Source: Lachnospiraceae bacterium
GTDB lineage: Bacteria > Bacillota > Clostridia > Lachnospirales > Lachnospiraceae
NCBI GenBank assembly: GCA_015057435.1
Contig: SVEJ01000015.1
Coordinates: 1-58,851, forward strand
Length of the DNA stretch: 58,851 nt
Direction: 5' to 3'
In this document: positions 43,482-52,148 of the stretch, piece by piece
How positions within the stretch are numbered: position 1 is the stretch's first letter
Layout: each line of letters starts with the position of its first letter
Program-made: the position numbers and the translations under genes
Notes under the pieces: generated by a model
Told to the model about the DNA's origin: nothing
What the model saw: only the letters and a program-made list of their open reading frames with translations
Database searches by the model: none

Positions 43482-44018
43482 TTAAAAACTAGGTGGGCTT
43501 GAAACCCATATAAGTGTTGCGCCTTGTTTACCGGCCTCTAGATAATGCTTGCCGGAAGGTGTGAAATAAAATGATTCACCTTTCTTTGCCTTGTGACATG
43601 CATTACCGATATGTATCTTGATGCTACCGCTTAACACATATCCGAATTCTTCACCCTCGTGCGGTAAGTCCGGATAGGTGGAGCCGTTCGGCTGTAATGT
43701 TAATCGAATCGGTTCCATTTCGTTCTTTTGTGCATTCGGAATAATCCATTCGATTACATTTCCGAGTTCGTCATCTTTCTTTTCAAAGTAATCATCTTTT
43801 GAAAATACAATCTGTTCATCCTCTTCGTCGTTAAAGAAGTCTTTTAAGTTCGTTCCCAGACATTGTAAAATGTCAACTAAGGTGGCGATAGAAGGAGAAG
43901 TCAGATTTCTCTCTAGCTGGGATATAAATCCTTTTGATAATTCTGCACGGTCAGCAAGTTCTTCCTGTGTCAGGTTCTTGGCGACTCGCAGGGTTTTGAT
44001 TTTATAACCGATATTCAT
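43482..44018 (-). CDS. XRE-cupin regulator of the pot operon (PuuR-like)
   Basis: A 178-residue regulator. An N-terminal XRE helix-turn-helix (1-62: IGYKIKTLRVAKNLTQEELA, LSKGFISQLERNLTSPSIAT) is joined to a C-terminal cupin barrel (about 105-178: LTLQPNGSTYPDLPHEGEEF, YVLSGSIKIHIG, KGESFYFTPSGKHYLEAG) that likely senses a polyamine or related ligand. The start at 44018 is supported by AAGGAAG upstream; the frame stays open to 44135 through the promoter and operators and is not a real extension. First gene of the operon. Confidence 0.92.
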   Translation of the reverse strand: MNIGYKIKTLRVAKNLTQEELADRAELSKGFISQLERNLTSPSIATLVDILQCLGTNLKDFFNDEEDEQIVFSKDDYFEKKDDELGNVIEWIIPNAQKNEMEPIRLTLQPNGSTYPDLPHEGEEFGYVLSGSIKIHIGNACHKAKKGESFYFTPSGKHYLEAGKQGATLIWVSSPPSF

Positions 44019-44097
44019 GGCTTTCTTCCTTTCAGTAATACATCTTACTTTTGATTGGTTGTCGGTATACATAACTTCAATATATTTAAACTTAAAG

Positions 44098-44183
44098 TTT
44101 ACTTTTACTAAACAAACAACATCACTATTATACATGTTATGAGTGTGAAGTCAATACTAAACATAAAAGTTAGTAAAAGTAAA
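44098..44183 (-). promoter_or_regulatory. pot operon promoter flanked by paired operators
   Basis: Minus-strand promoter: TTGACT (44154-44149), 16-bp spacer, TATAAT (44132-44127). It is bracketed by a perfect 14-bp inverted repeat, TTTACTTTTACTAA at 44098-44111 and TTAGTAAAAGTAAA at 44170-44183. The proximal copy also contains the palindrome AAAGT-TT-ACTTT (44094-44105). One copy lies downstream of the start site and the other upstream of the -35, which suggests looping or cooperative repression, probably by the XRE-cupin protein. A 13-bp direct repeat ATGAGTGTGAAGT also occurs at 44139-44151 and 44210-44222. Confidence 0.65.
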
Positions 44184-44339
44184 TTTTTTGTGTTGCAAAA
44201 AATGAAAAAATGAGTGTGAAGTATGAAGGGAATTGTGTATAATGGATGTTGTGTGAAAGCCTACTTGTATGCATTGCCAATATTGTTCAAGAAGTTTATC
44301 TAGAAATATTTTCTGGTTGTACAAAAACTATGTACAATA

Positions 44340-44348
44340 TGGTATAAT
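44340..44348 (+). promoter_or_regulatory. Extended -10 promoter of the histidine kinase gene
   Basis: TGGTATAAT fits TGnTATAAT. A possible TTGTAC (44317-44322) is 20 bp upstream. The stretch 44184-44339 has no gene. Confidence 0.5.
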
Positions 44349-44419
44349 ATATATTTGTGATTGAGATAATGTTTGTTGGAATATTGACATAAGATAATGA
44401 TAGAAAATGGAGAGGTACA

Positions 44420-46864
44420 ATGGGATTATTAGATGCGGATACAATTGAAGATTTGATGAGAAGCTCCAGCCTGTCAAAAGGAATTGAAAAAACAATGGAG
44501 CGTTTGATTAATGAATTGGAATTAGCTAGCATATATATTGTTCGTTATGATGAGGACTTAATGCAACCGGAAGTGATGTTTGACTGGGAATATGAAGAAA
44601 AAAAGCATGCGGTTGATTTTGTTCCGTATTTTCAGAGTGTCGATGAAAGAGCGCATTTTGAAGAAAGTGATATGTTTGTTTTGATGGATACAAAGCAGCT
44701 TTCTGAAGAAGAGAGAGAATTGTATGCACATGCCGGATATGAAGCTGTCGTAGAATTTCAGATGAAAAATCATGGAAATGTGATTGGTTATATCTTACTT
44801 GGTTGGGATGAGCCAAAAGAACTTACGGCAGAAGAAGAAAGAGACCTTCATGTCTTATTGAAATTAATGAATGAGGTATTGGTTCGTCAGTTTAATAAAG
44901 AAGTGTTAGGCGAAAGTGATTGGCGAATTTCAAAACTTGCAAGTAAAGCTACCAAGACGATGGTTTATATGGTGGATGAGGAATATAAGATTCACTATTT
45001 TAATCAGTATGCAAAGGAAGAGTGTCCGAATGTTAAGCTTGGAGACTATTGTTATGAAGTTTTTCGTGGAGAAAAGCAACCTTGTAAAGATTGTCCGTTT
45101 TTTAACTTGAAGGAAGAAGAATATATGGATACGGTTATGCATTTACCGTATCTTGATGATAGTTTCCGTATAAGTTCTACGAAGGTAAAGACTGCGGACA
45201 GAGGGGATGCGATTTTTCTCGCACTACAGAAATTCGGTAATTTGCAACCGGTAGATCATCGAAATGTTGCCGGAAGAAAATTTATCTTTGCTTTACGATA
45301 TCTTTACAAAGATATTATCGCAGTAGAGATTCGAAAAGACATTTTTTATAATATGCTTGAAAAAAGGGTGGACAATAAGCATTCCTACAGCATGGAGTTT
45401 GTTTTGAAATGGTTATCTAAGGTTCACCTCGATGATAAACAAAAGTTTTTGGAATGTTTTGATATCAACTTTTTACAAAGTGCATATGAAAGCGGAACAA
45501 TGCAAAAAGAGATTGATTTTAGATATCGTACGCATGAAGGAAGCTATCATTGCATGAATGGAAGAATCTTATTTGAACATAATAGCAACAAGGAGGTTAC
45601 CGTATATATTCTGTTCCAGGATGTGGAAGCAATACGAAGCATGCAGATTGAAGAAGAGAAACAATTACGTGAGTCTTTGATGGCAGCTCGTTCTGCTGCA
45701 GAGTTAAAAGGACAGGTTTTAGCAAATATTTCGCATGAGATTCGTACCCCTATGAGTGGAATTATCAGTATGTCCAGTGTTGCAAAACAGGTATATCAGG
45801 ATGAAAAGCGATTAATAGAGTGCTTAGATAACATTGATCATTATGCAGAACATATGATGCAGGTAATGGATTCATTGTTAGAAACAGTTAAGGTCGATCA
45901 GGATTCTATTGCAATTGCAAAGCAACCATTTAATCTTGAGCATTTTATGAATCGAATTGATATTGCAGTACGTGAAAAGATTGAAAAGAAGAATGTGCAG
46001 TTAAAGTTTGAAATAAAGAGTCAGTTCAAGTATTTGCTAGGTGATGAGATACGTTTGCATCAGGCTTTGGTGGCTTTGATTCATAATGCTATTTCATACA
46101 CACCGATATCAGGAGAAATTAAAATAACTGCAAAGCAGATTGCTGCTGATCAAAAAAAGGTATTTATCAGATTTATGATTGATGATACTGGGAATGGTTT
46201 GACTGAGAAGATGAAGGAAAGTATTTTCGGATTTTCTCAAAAAGCAGGTGAAGGTGTTGTGGAAGAACAACATTTTGATCTTTCTTTGGCATCGAGAATT
46301 GTGCAGCTGATGGATGGACAGATTGGAATGGATTATAAAGAGTCAGGTACACATTTGTATTTTACAATTCCATTTGACTTGCAGGCAGATGCGAAGGTTA
46401 GCAAATCAACCAAATCCAAAACGAAAAAGTCGATTGGTGATTTTACAGGAAAGAGGATTTTGATAGCAGAAGATAGTGACATGGCACAGGATGCATTGCG
46501 CGCTGTGTTAGAAGTGGTTGGATTTACAGTGGATGCGGCTGAGAATGGAAAGAAAGCGGTTATTCAATTCATCTCTCAACCGGCATTTACGTATGATGCT
46601 GTGTTGATGGATGTGCATATGCCGATTATGGATGGACGTGAGGCAACACGTTGTATTCGAATTTCTGGAAAAGAAGATAGTGAAACGGTTCCGGTAATCG
46701 GTTTGATGGCCAACACATATGAAGAAGATGTGGAAGAATCTTTGCAGGCAGGAATGCAGGCCCACTTGCCAAAACCGGTAGATGTGGATACACTATATAA
46801 GGTTTTAGGTAAATTAATTCCGGTAGAGGAAATCGAAGAGATAACAGAGGAGGATATGACATGA
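44420..46864 (+). CDS. Soluble hybrid sensor histidine kinase
   Basis: An 814-residue kinase without membrane segments. A GAF-like domain spans about 10-155. A Cys-rich PAS region (175-270) has C202, C211, C222 and C225 in a CYEVFRGEKQPCKDCPF pattern that may bind a metal or cluster. A second PAS-like region (280-405) and a coiled coil precede HisKA with phosphoacceptor H439 (NISHEIRTPMSG). The ATPase domain has ALIHNAISYTP (N556) and DDTGNGLTE. The C-terminal receiver (678-800) has Asp731 in LMDVHMPIMDG. No separate response regulator is adjacent. It overlaps degV by 4 bp (ATGA). Confidence 0.93.
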   Translation: MGLLDADTIEDLMRSSSLSKGIEKTMERLINELELASIYIVRYDEDLMQPEVMFDWEYEEKKHAVDFVPYFQSVDERAHFEESDMFVLMDTKQLSEEERELYAHAGYEAVVEFQMKNHGNVIGYILLGWDEPKELTAEEERDLHVLLKLMNEVLVRQFNKEVLGESDWRISKLASKATKTMVYMVDEEYKIHYFNQYAKEECPNVKLGDYCYEVFRGEKQPCKDCPFFNLKEEEYMDTVMHLPYLDDSFRISSTKVKTADRGDAIFLALQKFGNLQPVDHRNVAGRKFIFALRYLYKDIIAVEIRKDIFYNMLEKRVDNKHSYSMEFVLKWLSKVHLDDKQKFLECFDINFLQSAYESGTMQKEIDFRYRTHEGSYHCMNGRILFEHNSNKEVTVYILFQDVEAIRSMQIEEEKQLRESLMAARSAAELKGQVLANISHEIRTPMSGIISMSSVAKQVYQDEKRLIECLDNIDHYAEHMMQVMDSLLETVKVDQDSIAIAKQPFNLEHFMNRIDIAVREKIEKKNVQLKFEIKSQFKYLLGDEIRLHQALVALIHNAISYTPISGEIKITAKQIAADQKKVFIRFMIDDTGNGLTEKMKESIFGFSQKAGEGVVEEQHFDLSLASRIVQLMDGQIGMDYKESGTHLYFTIPFDLQADAKVSKSTKSKTKKSIGDFTGKRILIAEDSDMAQDALRAVLEVVGFTVDAAENGKKAVIQFISQPAFTYDAVLMDVHMPIMDGREATRCIRISGKEDSETVPVIGLMANTYEEDVEESLQAGMQAHLPKPVDVDTLYKVLGKLIPVEEIEEITEEDMT

Positions 46865-47721
46865 GTTATAGATTGGCGAGTGATGCAACGCTTGATTTAC
46901 CAATTGAGTTAGTGGAAGAATATGATATATTGGTTGTGCCGATGGTATTTACATTAGACGGAGAAGAAATTACACACTATCCGGACGAGCGTAATATGAC
47001 AATAGAAGATTTCTATGCAGCATTAAAAGACGGAAAGACTTCAGTTACTTCACAGATTAATCCGACAACCTATATTGATTTGTTCCGACCGGTGTTAAAA
47101 GGCGGAGAAGATATCTTATATGTTGCATTTACATCTGGACTAAGCGGTACGTATCAATCAGCACTTTTAGCAAAAGGAATGTTAGAGGATGAATTTCCGG
47201 AAAGAAAGATTGTAGTGATTGACTCTTTGTGTGCGTCAGCCGGATTGGGATTTTTTATGTATCTGATAGGGCAGAAAAAAGAGTCCGGAATGTCGATAGA
47301 AGCATTGCAGGATTGGATATTAGAAAAGAGAAATAAGGTAGCGCATTGGTTTACTGTAGATGATTTGTTCCATTTGCAGCGTGGCGGAAGATTGTCACTG
47401 GCAGAAGCAATGCTTGGTAGTGCATTAAAGATAAAACCAATTATCAGCGTGGATCAGGAAGGAAAGCTTTATGTAGAGAATAAAGTACGTGGTAACAAAA
47501 AGGGTGAAGAATATATGATTTCTAAGATTTCAGACACGATAGATGAAGAAGAAACAACCGTTTTTGTAGCACACGGAGATTGTGAAGAACGTGCATTGGC
47601 ATTGAAAGAGAGGATTGAGAATAATACAAATGCGACAGATGTTCACATTTGTAAAATAGGGCCTGTTATCGGTTCCCATACAGGTCCGGGAATGTTGGCG
47701 GTGCTCTTTATGGAAAAGTAG
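46861..47721 (+). CDS. DegV-family fatty-acid-binding protein
   Basis: A 286-residue member of the DegV/FakB family, which binds a fatty acid and presents it to a kinase for phosphorylation. Motifs are LASDATLDLPIELVEEY at the N-terminus, TSVTSQINPTTYIDLF, YVAFTSGLSGTYQSA (ligand site) and LQRGGRLSLAEAMLGSALK, and near the end IGPVIGSHTGPGMLAV. Translationally coupled to the histidine kinase by an ATGA overlap, which is an unusual partner. No FakA-type kinase is in the window. Confidence 0.93.
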   Translation: MSYRLASDATLDLPIELVEEYDILVVPMVFTLDGEEITHYPDERNMTIEDFYAALKDGKTSVTSQINPTTYIDLFRPVLKGGEDILYVAFTSGLSGTYQSALLAKGMLEDEFPERKIVVIDSLCASAGLGFFMYLIGQKKESGMSIEALQDWILEKRNKVAHWFTVDDLFHLQRGGRLSLAEAMLGSALKIKPIISVDQEGKLYVENKVRGNKKGEEYMISKISDTIDEEETTVFVAHGDCEERALALKERIENNTNATDVHICKIGPVIGSHTGPGMLAVLFMEK

Positions 47722-47727
47722 AGTATG

Positions 47728-47757
47728 AGCGGATATGATTATCATATCCGCTTTTTT
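47728..47757 (+). terminator. Intrinsic terminator of degV
   Basis: GCGGATATGAT pairs with ATCATATCCGC around a single T, followed by six T. Confidence 0.9.
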
Positions 47758-47857
47758 ATTGTTTCAATTTAATATTACCTTTTGTTACAGAGGAATCACA
47801 GGCACCATTTTTTGCGGATTTGAATATTATATCTAGAATCAAATTATGGAGAATTAT

Positions 47858-48865
47858 ATGAAGAAGATAACAAAACGAATCATGGCACTCTTGCTTAGTT
47901 TTTTTATGGTTGCAACGGTTAATGTGGGATGTAAACAAGAAGAAACAGGTCTTACCAAAGTAACATTAAATGAAGTTGCGCATTCGATTTTTTATGCGCC
48001 GCAATATGTGGCAATTGAAAAAGGTTATTTTGAAGAGGAAGGAATAGACCTTACACTGGTAACCGGATTTGGTGCGGATAAGACAATGTCTGCAGTGATT
48101 GCCGGTGAAGCAGAAATCGGATTTATGGGAGCAGAGTCGTCAGTCTATCTCTATGCAGAAGGTGCAGATAATTATGCGGTTAATTTTGCGCAGTTGACAC
48201 AGCGTGCCGGTAATTTTTTGGTTGCAAGACAACCGATTGAGAATTTTACATGGGATATGTTAAAAGGGAAGGACGTTCTTGGCGGACGAAAAGGTGGAAT
48301 GCCACAGATGGTATTTGAGTATGTTTTGAAAAGAAATGGAATGGACCCGGCAAAAGACTTATCAATTAATCAAAGTATTGACTTTGGAAGTACGGCGGCA
48401 GCATTTTCGGGCGGACAGGGAGATTACACTGTGGAATTTGAACCGTCTGCAACAGCATTGGAATTGGCCGGTGAAGGATATGTGGTTGCTTCTTTGGGCG
48501 TTGATTCGGGATATGTTCCTTACACGTCTTATTGTGTGACAAAGGACTACCTCGAAAAGAATGGAGAAACTGTCCAGAAGTTTACAAATGCATTGCAAAA
48601 GGGAATGGAATACGTGAATACGCATACGCCGGAAGAAATTGCAAAAGTAATTGCACCGCAATTTAAGGAAACGGATATTGAGACAATTGAATTAATTGTA
48701 AAAAGATATCATGAACAGGGTTCGTGGAAGGATAATCTGATTTTTGAAGAAGAAAGCTTTGATTTGCTACAAAACATATTAGAAGATGCAGGCGAATTAA
48801 AGGAACGTACTCCGTACGATAAGTTGGTAGATACGTCATTTGCGAAGAAAGCTGCCAAAAAATAA
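47858..48865 (+). CDS. Lipoprotein substrate-binding protein, NMT1/SsuA-like
   Basis: A 335-residue lipoprotein. The signal peptide (1-25) ends in VNVGC, where Cys would be lipidated. The mature part is a type-2 periplasmic binding fold of the NMT1/ThiY/SsuA group: LNEVAHSIFYAPQYVAIEKG, YFEEEGIDLTLVTGFGAD, AVIAGEAEIGFMGAESSVYL, KGKDVLGGRKGGMPQMVFEY. Ligands in this group include thiamine precursors and sulfonates; the ligand here is unknown. The ATG at 47858 has GGAG upstream. No ABC permease or ATPase gene is adjacent, so it is an orphan in this window. Confidence 0.88.
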   Translation: MKKITKRIMALLLSFFMVATVNVGCKQEETGLTKVTLNEVAHSIFYAPQYVAIEKGYFEEEGIDLTLVTGFGADKTMSAVIAGEAEIGFMGAESSVYLYAEGADNYAVNFAQLTQRAGNFLVARQPIENFTWDMLKGKDVLGGRKGGMPQMVFEYVLKRNGMDPAKDLSINQSIDFGSTAAAFSGGQGDYTVEFEPSATALELAGEGYVVASLGVDSGYVPYTSYCVTKDYLEKNGETVQKFTNALQKGMEYVNTHTPEEIAKVIAPQFKETDIETIELIVKRYHEQGSWKDNLIFEEESFDLLQNILEDAGELKERTPYDKLVDTSFAKKAAKK

Positions 48866-48924
48866 TAGCACCAATAAAATATGCGTGCATATGATGTAAT
48901 ATACCAAGAAAAAGGAGAATGCTA

Positions 48925-49248
48925 GTGGGAGCTTATTATAATAATTGCAATTCAATGAATTGCGCTAATATGAACTCTGTAAGAAGCTGCGATATGTCGT
49001 ATGAAAGAAGACAGCAAAATGTGGCAAACAGAAGAACCAATACGGAAGTAGAATGTGTATGTCAGGTCGTATCGGCAAATGATTGTCACAGACATGATGA
49101 AATGGAAACGTTAGGTTGTCGGTTTCCGGTTGTTATGGCCTATGTACCATGGCAGCAATGGGGAGATTTGTATGACGGAGAATGTGGTTTGATGCAAGGA
49201 ACCATTTTTCAGGATTTGAACTATATCTTTTGTGGAGAGAGGTGCTAG
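48925..49248 (+). CDS. cotJA: Spore coat protein CotJA
   Basis: A 107-residue inner-coat-associated protein. The conserved CotJA core lies in the second half: VVMAYVPWQQWGDLYDGECG and GTIFQDLNYIF. The N-terminus is Asn/Cys-rich (NNCNSMNCANMNS), more Cys than in Bacillus CotJA. The GTG at 48925 is 6 nt after AAAGGAGA; the ATG at 48919 touches that site. First gene of cotJABC, which is normally expressed in the mother cell; no convincing sporulation sigma-factor promoter could be assigned. Confidence 0.85.
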   Translation: MGAYYNNCNSMNCANMNSVRSCDMSYERRQQNVANRRTNTEVECVCQVVSANDCHRHDEMETLGCRFPVVMAYVPWQQWGDLYDGECGLMQGTIFQDLNYIFCGERC

Positions 49249-49250
49249 TA

Positions 49251-49514
49251 GTGGAGAATATGTGTAGAGAAGAATTAAAAAGATTGATACAGGTTACGAA
49301 TTTTACAGTAATCGAATTAGGGTTATATCTTGACACGCATCCAACGTGCTCGTGTGCCTTGAAGAAATATCATGAATGTAATGAAACATTGCAACAGGCA
49401 ATGAAAGTATATGAAAGAAACTTTGGGCCACTTACAATGTATGGTGTAAAATGTGAAGATGAATGGACCTGGACGAATGAGCCATGGCCATGGCAGGAAG
49501 GAGGAAACTGCTAA
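49251..49514 (+). CDS. cotJB: Spore coat protein CotJB
   Basis: An 87-residue protein matching CotJB: CREELKRLIQVTNFTVIELG, LYLDTHPTCSCALKKYHECN, then YERNFGPLTMYGV and a Trp-rich end (EWTWTNEPWPWQEGG). The start is GTG 49251, 2 bp after cotJA, with GAGAGG about 8 nt upstream; ATG 49260 is an alternative. Its stop overlaps the cotJC start (TAATG). Confidence 0.87.
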   Translation: MENMCREELKRLIQVTNFTVIELGLYLDTHPTCSCALKKYHECNETLQQAMKVYERNFGPLTMYGVKCEDEWTWTNEPWPWQEGGNC

Positions 49515-50128
49515 TGTGGACATATAATAAAATGTTAGAATTTCCGGTGAAGATTAAAACAACCAATCCAAAACTTGCGATGGCAATTATGAGTCAGCTT
49601 GGTGGACCGAATGGAGAAAAAGGAGCGTCTACGAGATATTTGTCGCAGCGCTACAGCATGAAAGATAAAAAAGTCATTGGCGTCTTAACGGATATCGGAA
49701 CTGAAGAACTCAATCATGAAGAAATGGTGGCAGCAATTATTACACAGTTGACAAAGAATTTATCAATCGGTGAAATTGAAAAATCAGGTTTTTATCAATA
49801 CTATGTAGATCATACAATTGGTATATGGCCACAGGCTGCCAGCGGTACACCATTTTCAACAGCGACTCTTCAGTCTACAGGTGATCCGCTTGCTGATTTG
49901 CATGAGGATTTGGCAGCAGAACAAAAAGCACGATTGACATATGATAATATTCTTCGACTTTGTAAGGATGAACCGGATGTGTATGAGGCAATCAAATTCT
50001 TACGCGCCAGAGAAATGGTGCACTATCAAAGATTTGGTGAAAGTCTTCGATTGGTGCAGGAGAACTTAGACGCAAAGAATTTCTATGCTTTTAATCCATC
50101 ATTTGATACAAAGGCAACATGCTTATAA
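49514..50128 (+). CDS. cotJC: Spore coat protein CotJC, manganese-catalase-like
   Basis: A 204-residue four-helix-bundle protein of the manganese catalase family. MWTYNKMLEFPVKIK is the typical CotJC start, and IGTEELNHEEMVAAI and RAREMVHYQRFGESL carry the Glu/His metal ligands. It lies at the end of the cotJ operon, coupled to cotJB by overlapping stop and start codons. A G-rich hairpin near 50146-50165 follows but has no clear T-run. Confidence 0.94.
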   Translation: MWTYNKMLEFPVKIKTTNPKLAMAIMSQLGGPNGEKGASTRYLSQRYSMKDKKVIGVLTDIGTEELNHEEMVAAIITQLTKNLSIGEIEKSGFYQYYVDHTIGIWPQAASGTPFSTATLQSTGDPLADLHEDLAAEQKARLTYDNILRLCKDEPDVYEAIKFLRAREMVHYQRFGESLRLVQENLDAKNFYAFNPSFDTKATCL

Positions 50129-50186
50129 TAAAAAATAAAGTGATAGAGGGGGGGAGAAATCCCTCCTTCTTCGTATGTGCTAAAAC

Positions 50187-50215
50187 TTGCAGTTTGATAG
50201 TGGATTTGATATACT
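50187..50215 (+). promoter_or_regulatory. Alpha-amylase promoter
   Basis: TTGCAG (50187-50192) and TATACT (50210-50215) with 17-bp spacing. The pcrA promoter has the same two hexamers. Confidence 0.6.
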
Positions 50216-50287
50216 AATTATATGTGTGGGCATTCATTTGTTATATAATGAAATGTACTTTTTTTGATAATTGGAGGAATATCCAGA

Positions 50288-51745
50288 ATGAAGAATAATG
50301 GGTTGATGATGCAGTATTTTGAATGGTATATGGAAGCTGATCATTCACTTTGGAAAAATGTAGCAAAAGAAGCATCCAAGCTTAAGAATCTTGGTGTGAG
50401 TGCTTTGTGGTTGCCGCCGGCATATAAAGGTGCAGCGGGAGATAAAGATGTCGGATATGGTGTATATGATCTCTATGATTTGGGTGAATTTGATCAAAAG
50501 GGTAGCGTTCCGACTAAGTATGGTACAAAAAAAGAATACATTGAGATGATTGAACAGGTTCAGAAAATCGGAATCGACATCTATGCTGATATTGTATTGA
50601 ATCATAAGATGGGTGCTGATGAGACTGAGCTTGTTGTTGCGGAAGAATTCAATGCACAAAGCAGAAATCAGATGGTAGGAGATGCAAAGACGATTCTTGG
50701 ATGGACAAAATATACATTTCCGGGAAGAAAAGGAAAGTATTCTGACTTTACATGGAATTGGACACATTTTGACGGAATTGACTGGGATCAGCAGGCAACA
50801 AGAAATGCAATCTACCGTTTTGTTGGGAAAACCTGGGAAGAAGCTGTTGATGCGGAGAATGGCAATTATGATTATCTGATGGGAGCCGATTTGGACGTGG
50901 ATAATCAAGAGGTAAAGGATGAACTTTACAAATGGGGACAATGGTATCTTAAGATGACAGGTGTTCACGGATTCCGTCTTGATGCGGTTAAGCATATCGG
51001 CCATTATTTTTACAGAGACTGGATACCTGCTATGCGTGAAGCTTGCGGTAAGGATTTGTTCTGTGTAGGCGAATATTGGCATTGGGATGTGAATAAGTTA
51101 GATCGATATCTTGCGAATGTTAATTATGAGATGGATTTGTTTGATGTACCGTTACATATGCATTTGCATGATGCTTCGAAAGCGCACGGAGATTACAATA
51201 TGGCTACGATTTTGAATGATACGCTTGTAAGTCGTCATCCGATGTGTGCGGTAACATTTGTAGATAATCATGATACACAGCCGGGACAGGCGTTGCAATC
51301 ATGGGTTGAAGATTGGTTTAAGCCGCATGCGTATGCACTTACAATGTTGCGTAAAGATGGTTATCCATGTGTATTCTATGGAGATTATTACGGTATTGCG
51401 CATGATGGAATTGCATCTAAGAAGACGATGCTTAACAAGATGATGAAACTTCGTAAACGTTTCGCGTATGGAGAACAGCATGATTATTTTGATGATTATA
51501 ATGTGATTGGCTGGACACGTGAAGGTGATGAAGCACACAAGAAGTCAGGAATGGCCGTTGTGATGTCTGACAGCACGGGCGGAACGAAGAGAATGTATGT
51601 AGGGAAGCATTTTGCCGGACAATTTTTTAAGGATGCACTTGGTAATGCGAAGTATAATGTGAAGATTGATGAAGACGGATGCGGAGATTTCTATGTGAAT
51701 CGTGAGACGGTATCTATCTGGATTAGTGAAGAAGCAAAATTATAA
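50288..51745 (+). CDS. Cytoplasmic alpha-amylase, GH13 (AmyS-like)
   Basis: Hydrolyses internal alpha-1,4 bonds of starch, maltodextrin or glycogen. 485 residues, no signal peptide, so it acts inside the cell. Start region NGLMMQYFEWYMEADHSLWK and ALWLPPAYKG are typical of GH13 subfamily 5. Region I is YADIVLNHKMGADE. Catalytic residues are nucleophile D232 (GFRLDAVKHIGHYF), acid/base E262 (FCVGEYWHWD) and D329 (FVDNHDTQPGQ). The C-terminal domain C begins near 400. The ATG at 50288 follows GGAGG. Probably mobilises the polyglucan made with GlgB. Confidence 0.95.
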   Translation: MKNNGLMMQYFEWYMEADHSLWKNVAKEASKLKNLGVSALWLPPAYKGAAGDKDVGYGVYDLYDLGEFDQKGSVPTKYGTKKEYIEMIEQVQKIGIDIYADIVLNHKMGADETELVVAEEFNAQSRNQMVGDAKTILGWTKYTFPGRKGKYSDFTWNWTHFDGIDWDQQATRNAIYRFVGKTWEEAVDAENGNYDYLMGADLDVDNQEVKDELYKWGQWYLKMTGVHGFRLDAVKHIGHYFYRDWIPAMREACGKDLFCVGEYWHWDVNKLDRYLANVNYEMDLFDVPLHMHLHDASKAHGDYNMATILNDTLVSRHPMCAVTFVDNHDTQPGQALQSWVEDWFKPHAYALTMLRKDGYPCVFYGDYYGIAHDGIASKKTMLNKMMKLRKRFAYGEQHDYFDDYNVIGWTREGDEAHKKSGMAVVMSDSTGGTKRMYVGKHFAGQFFKDALGNAKYNVKIDEDGCGDFYVNRETVSIWISEEAKL

Positions 51746-51756
51746 TCTGTTTTTGC

Positions 51757-51785
51757 TTGCACAAATCTTTTATGTATATTATAAT
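51757..51785 (+). promoter_or_regulatory. Promoter of the TrpR-like gene
   Basis: TTGCAC (51757-51762) and TATAAT (51780-51785) with 17-bp spacing. Confidence 0.6.
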
Positions 51786-51829
51786 CACTTTAACACAGTA
51801 AAATTTTACAGTGATGGAGAGGACAATAT

Positions 51830-52132
51830 ATGGGAAAGAGTGTTAGAACCAAAGCGGTGAGCGAATTATTCGAAGCAATTTTGACATTGCGTGAAGAAGA
51901 AGAGTGTTTCGATTTTTTTGAAGATGTATGTACTGTGAATGAATTGTTATCACTTGCACAACGATTTGAAGTTGCAAAGATGTTGAAGGAAGGAAGTACC
52001 TATATGGAGGTTGCTGAACAGACCGGAGCATCTACAGCGACAATATCTCGTGTGAATCGTTCATTGAATTACGGAAAAGATGGATATGAAATGGTTTTTG
52101 CCAGAATGAAAGAAAATAGAGAAAAGCAGTAA
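51830..52132 (+). CDS. YerC/YecD-family TrpR-like regulator
   Basis: A 100-residue DNA-binding protein of the TrpR superfamily. LFEAILTLREEEECFDFFED and VCTVNELLSLAQRFEVAKML are the conserved helical region, and EVAEQTGASTATISRVNRSL is the HTH. Unlike true TrpR, this branch is not known to bind tryptophan and its regulon is unclear. GGAGAGG precedes the ATG. Its 3' end forms half of the terminator shared with the convergent DUF1836 gene. Confidence 0.9.
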   Translation: MGKSVRTKAVSELFEAILTLREEEECFDFFEDVCTVNELLSLAQRFEVAKMLKEGSTYMEVAEQTGASTATISRVNRSLNYGKDGYEMVFARMKENREKQ

Positions 52133-52148
52133 TGCTTTTCTCTATTTT
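52113..52148. terminator. Bidirectional terminator overlapping two coding ends
   Basis: AAAATAGAGAAAAGC (52113-52127) pairs perfectly with GCTTTTCTCTATTTT (52134-52148). It contains the last codons of the TrpR-like gene and the stop of the convergent DUF1836 gene. Confidence 0.88.

Noticed and set aside
44019-44135. N-terminal extension of the XRE-cupin regulator
   Set aside because: The extension crosses the pot promoter and proximal operator; AAGGAAG and the conserved start fit 44018.
50146-50165. G-rich hairpin after cotJC as terminator
   Set aside because: Only a 5-bp stem can be drawn and no T-run follows, so it was not listed.
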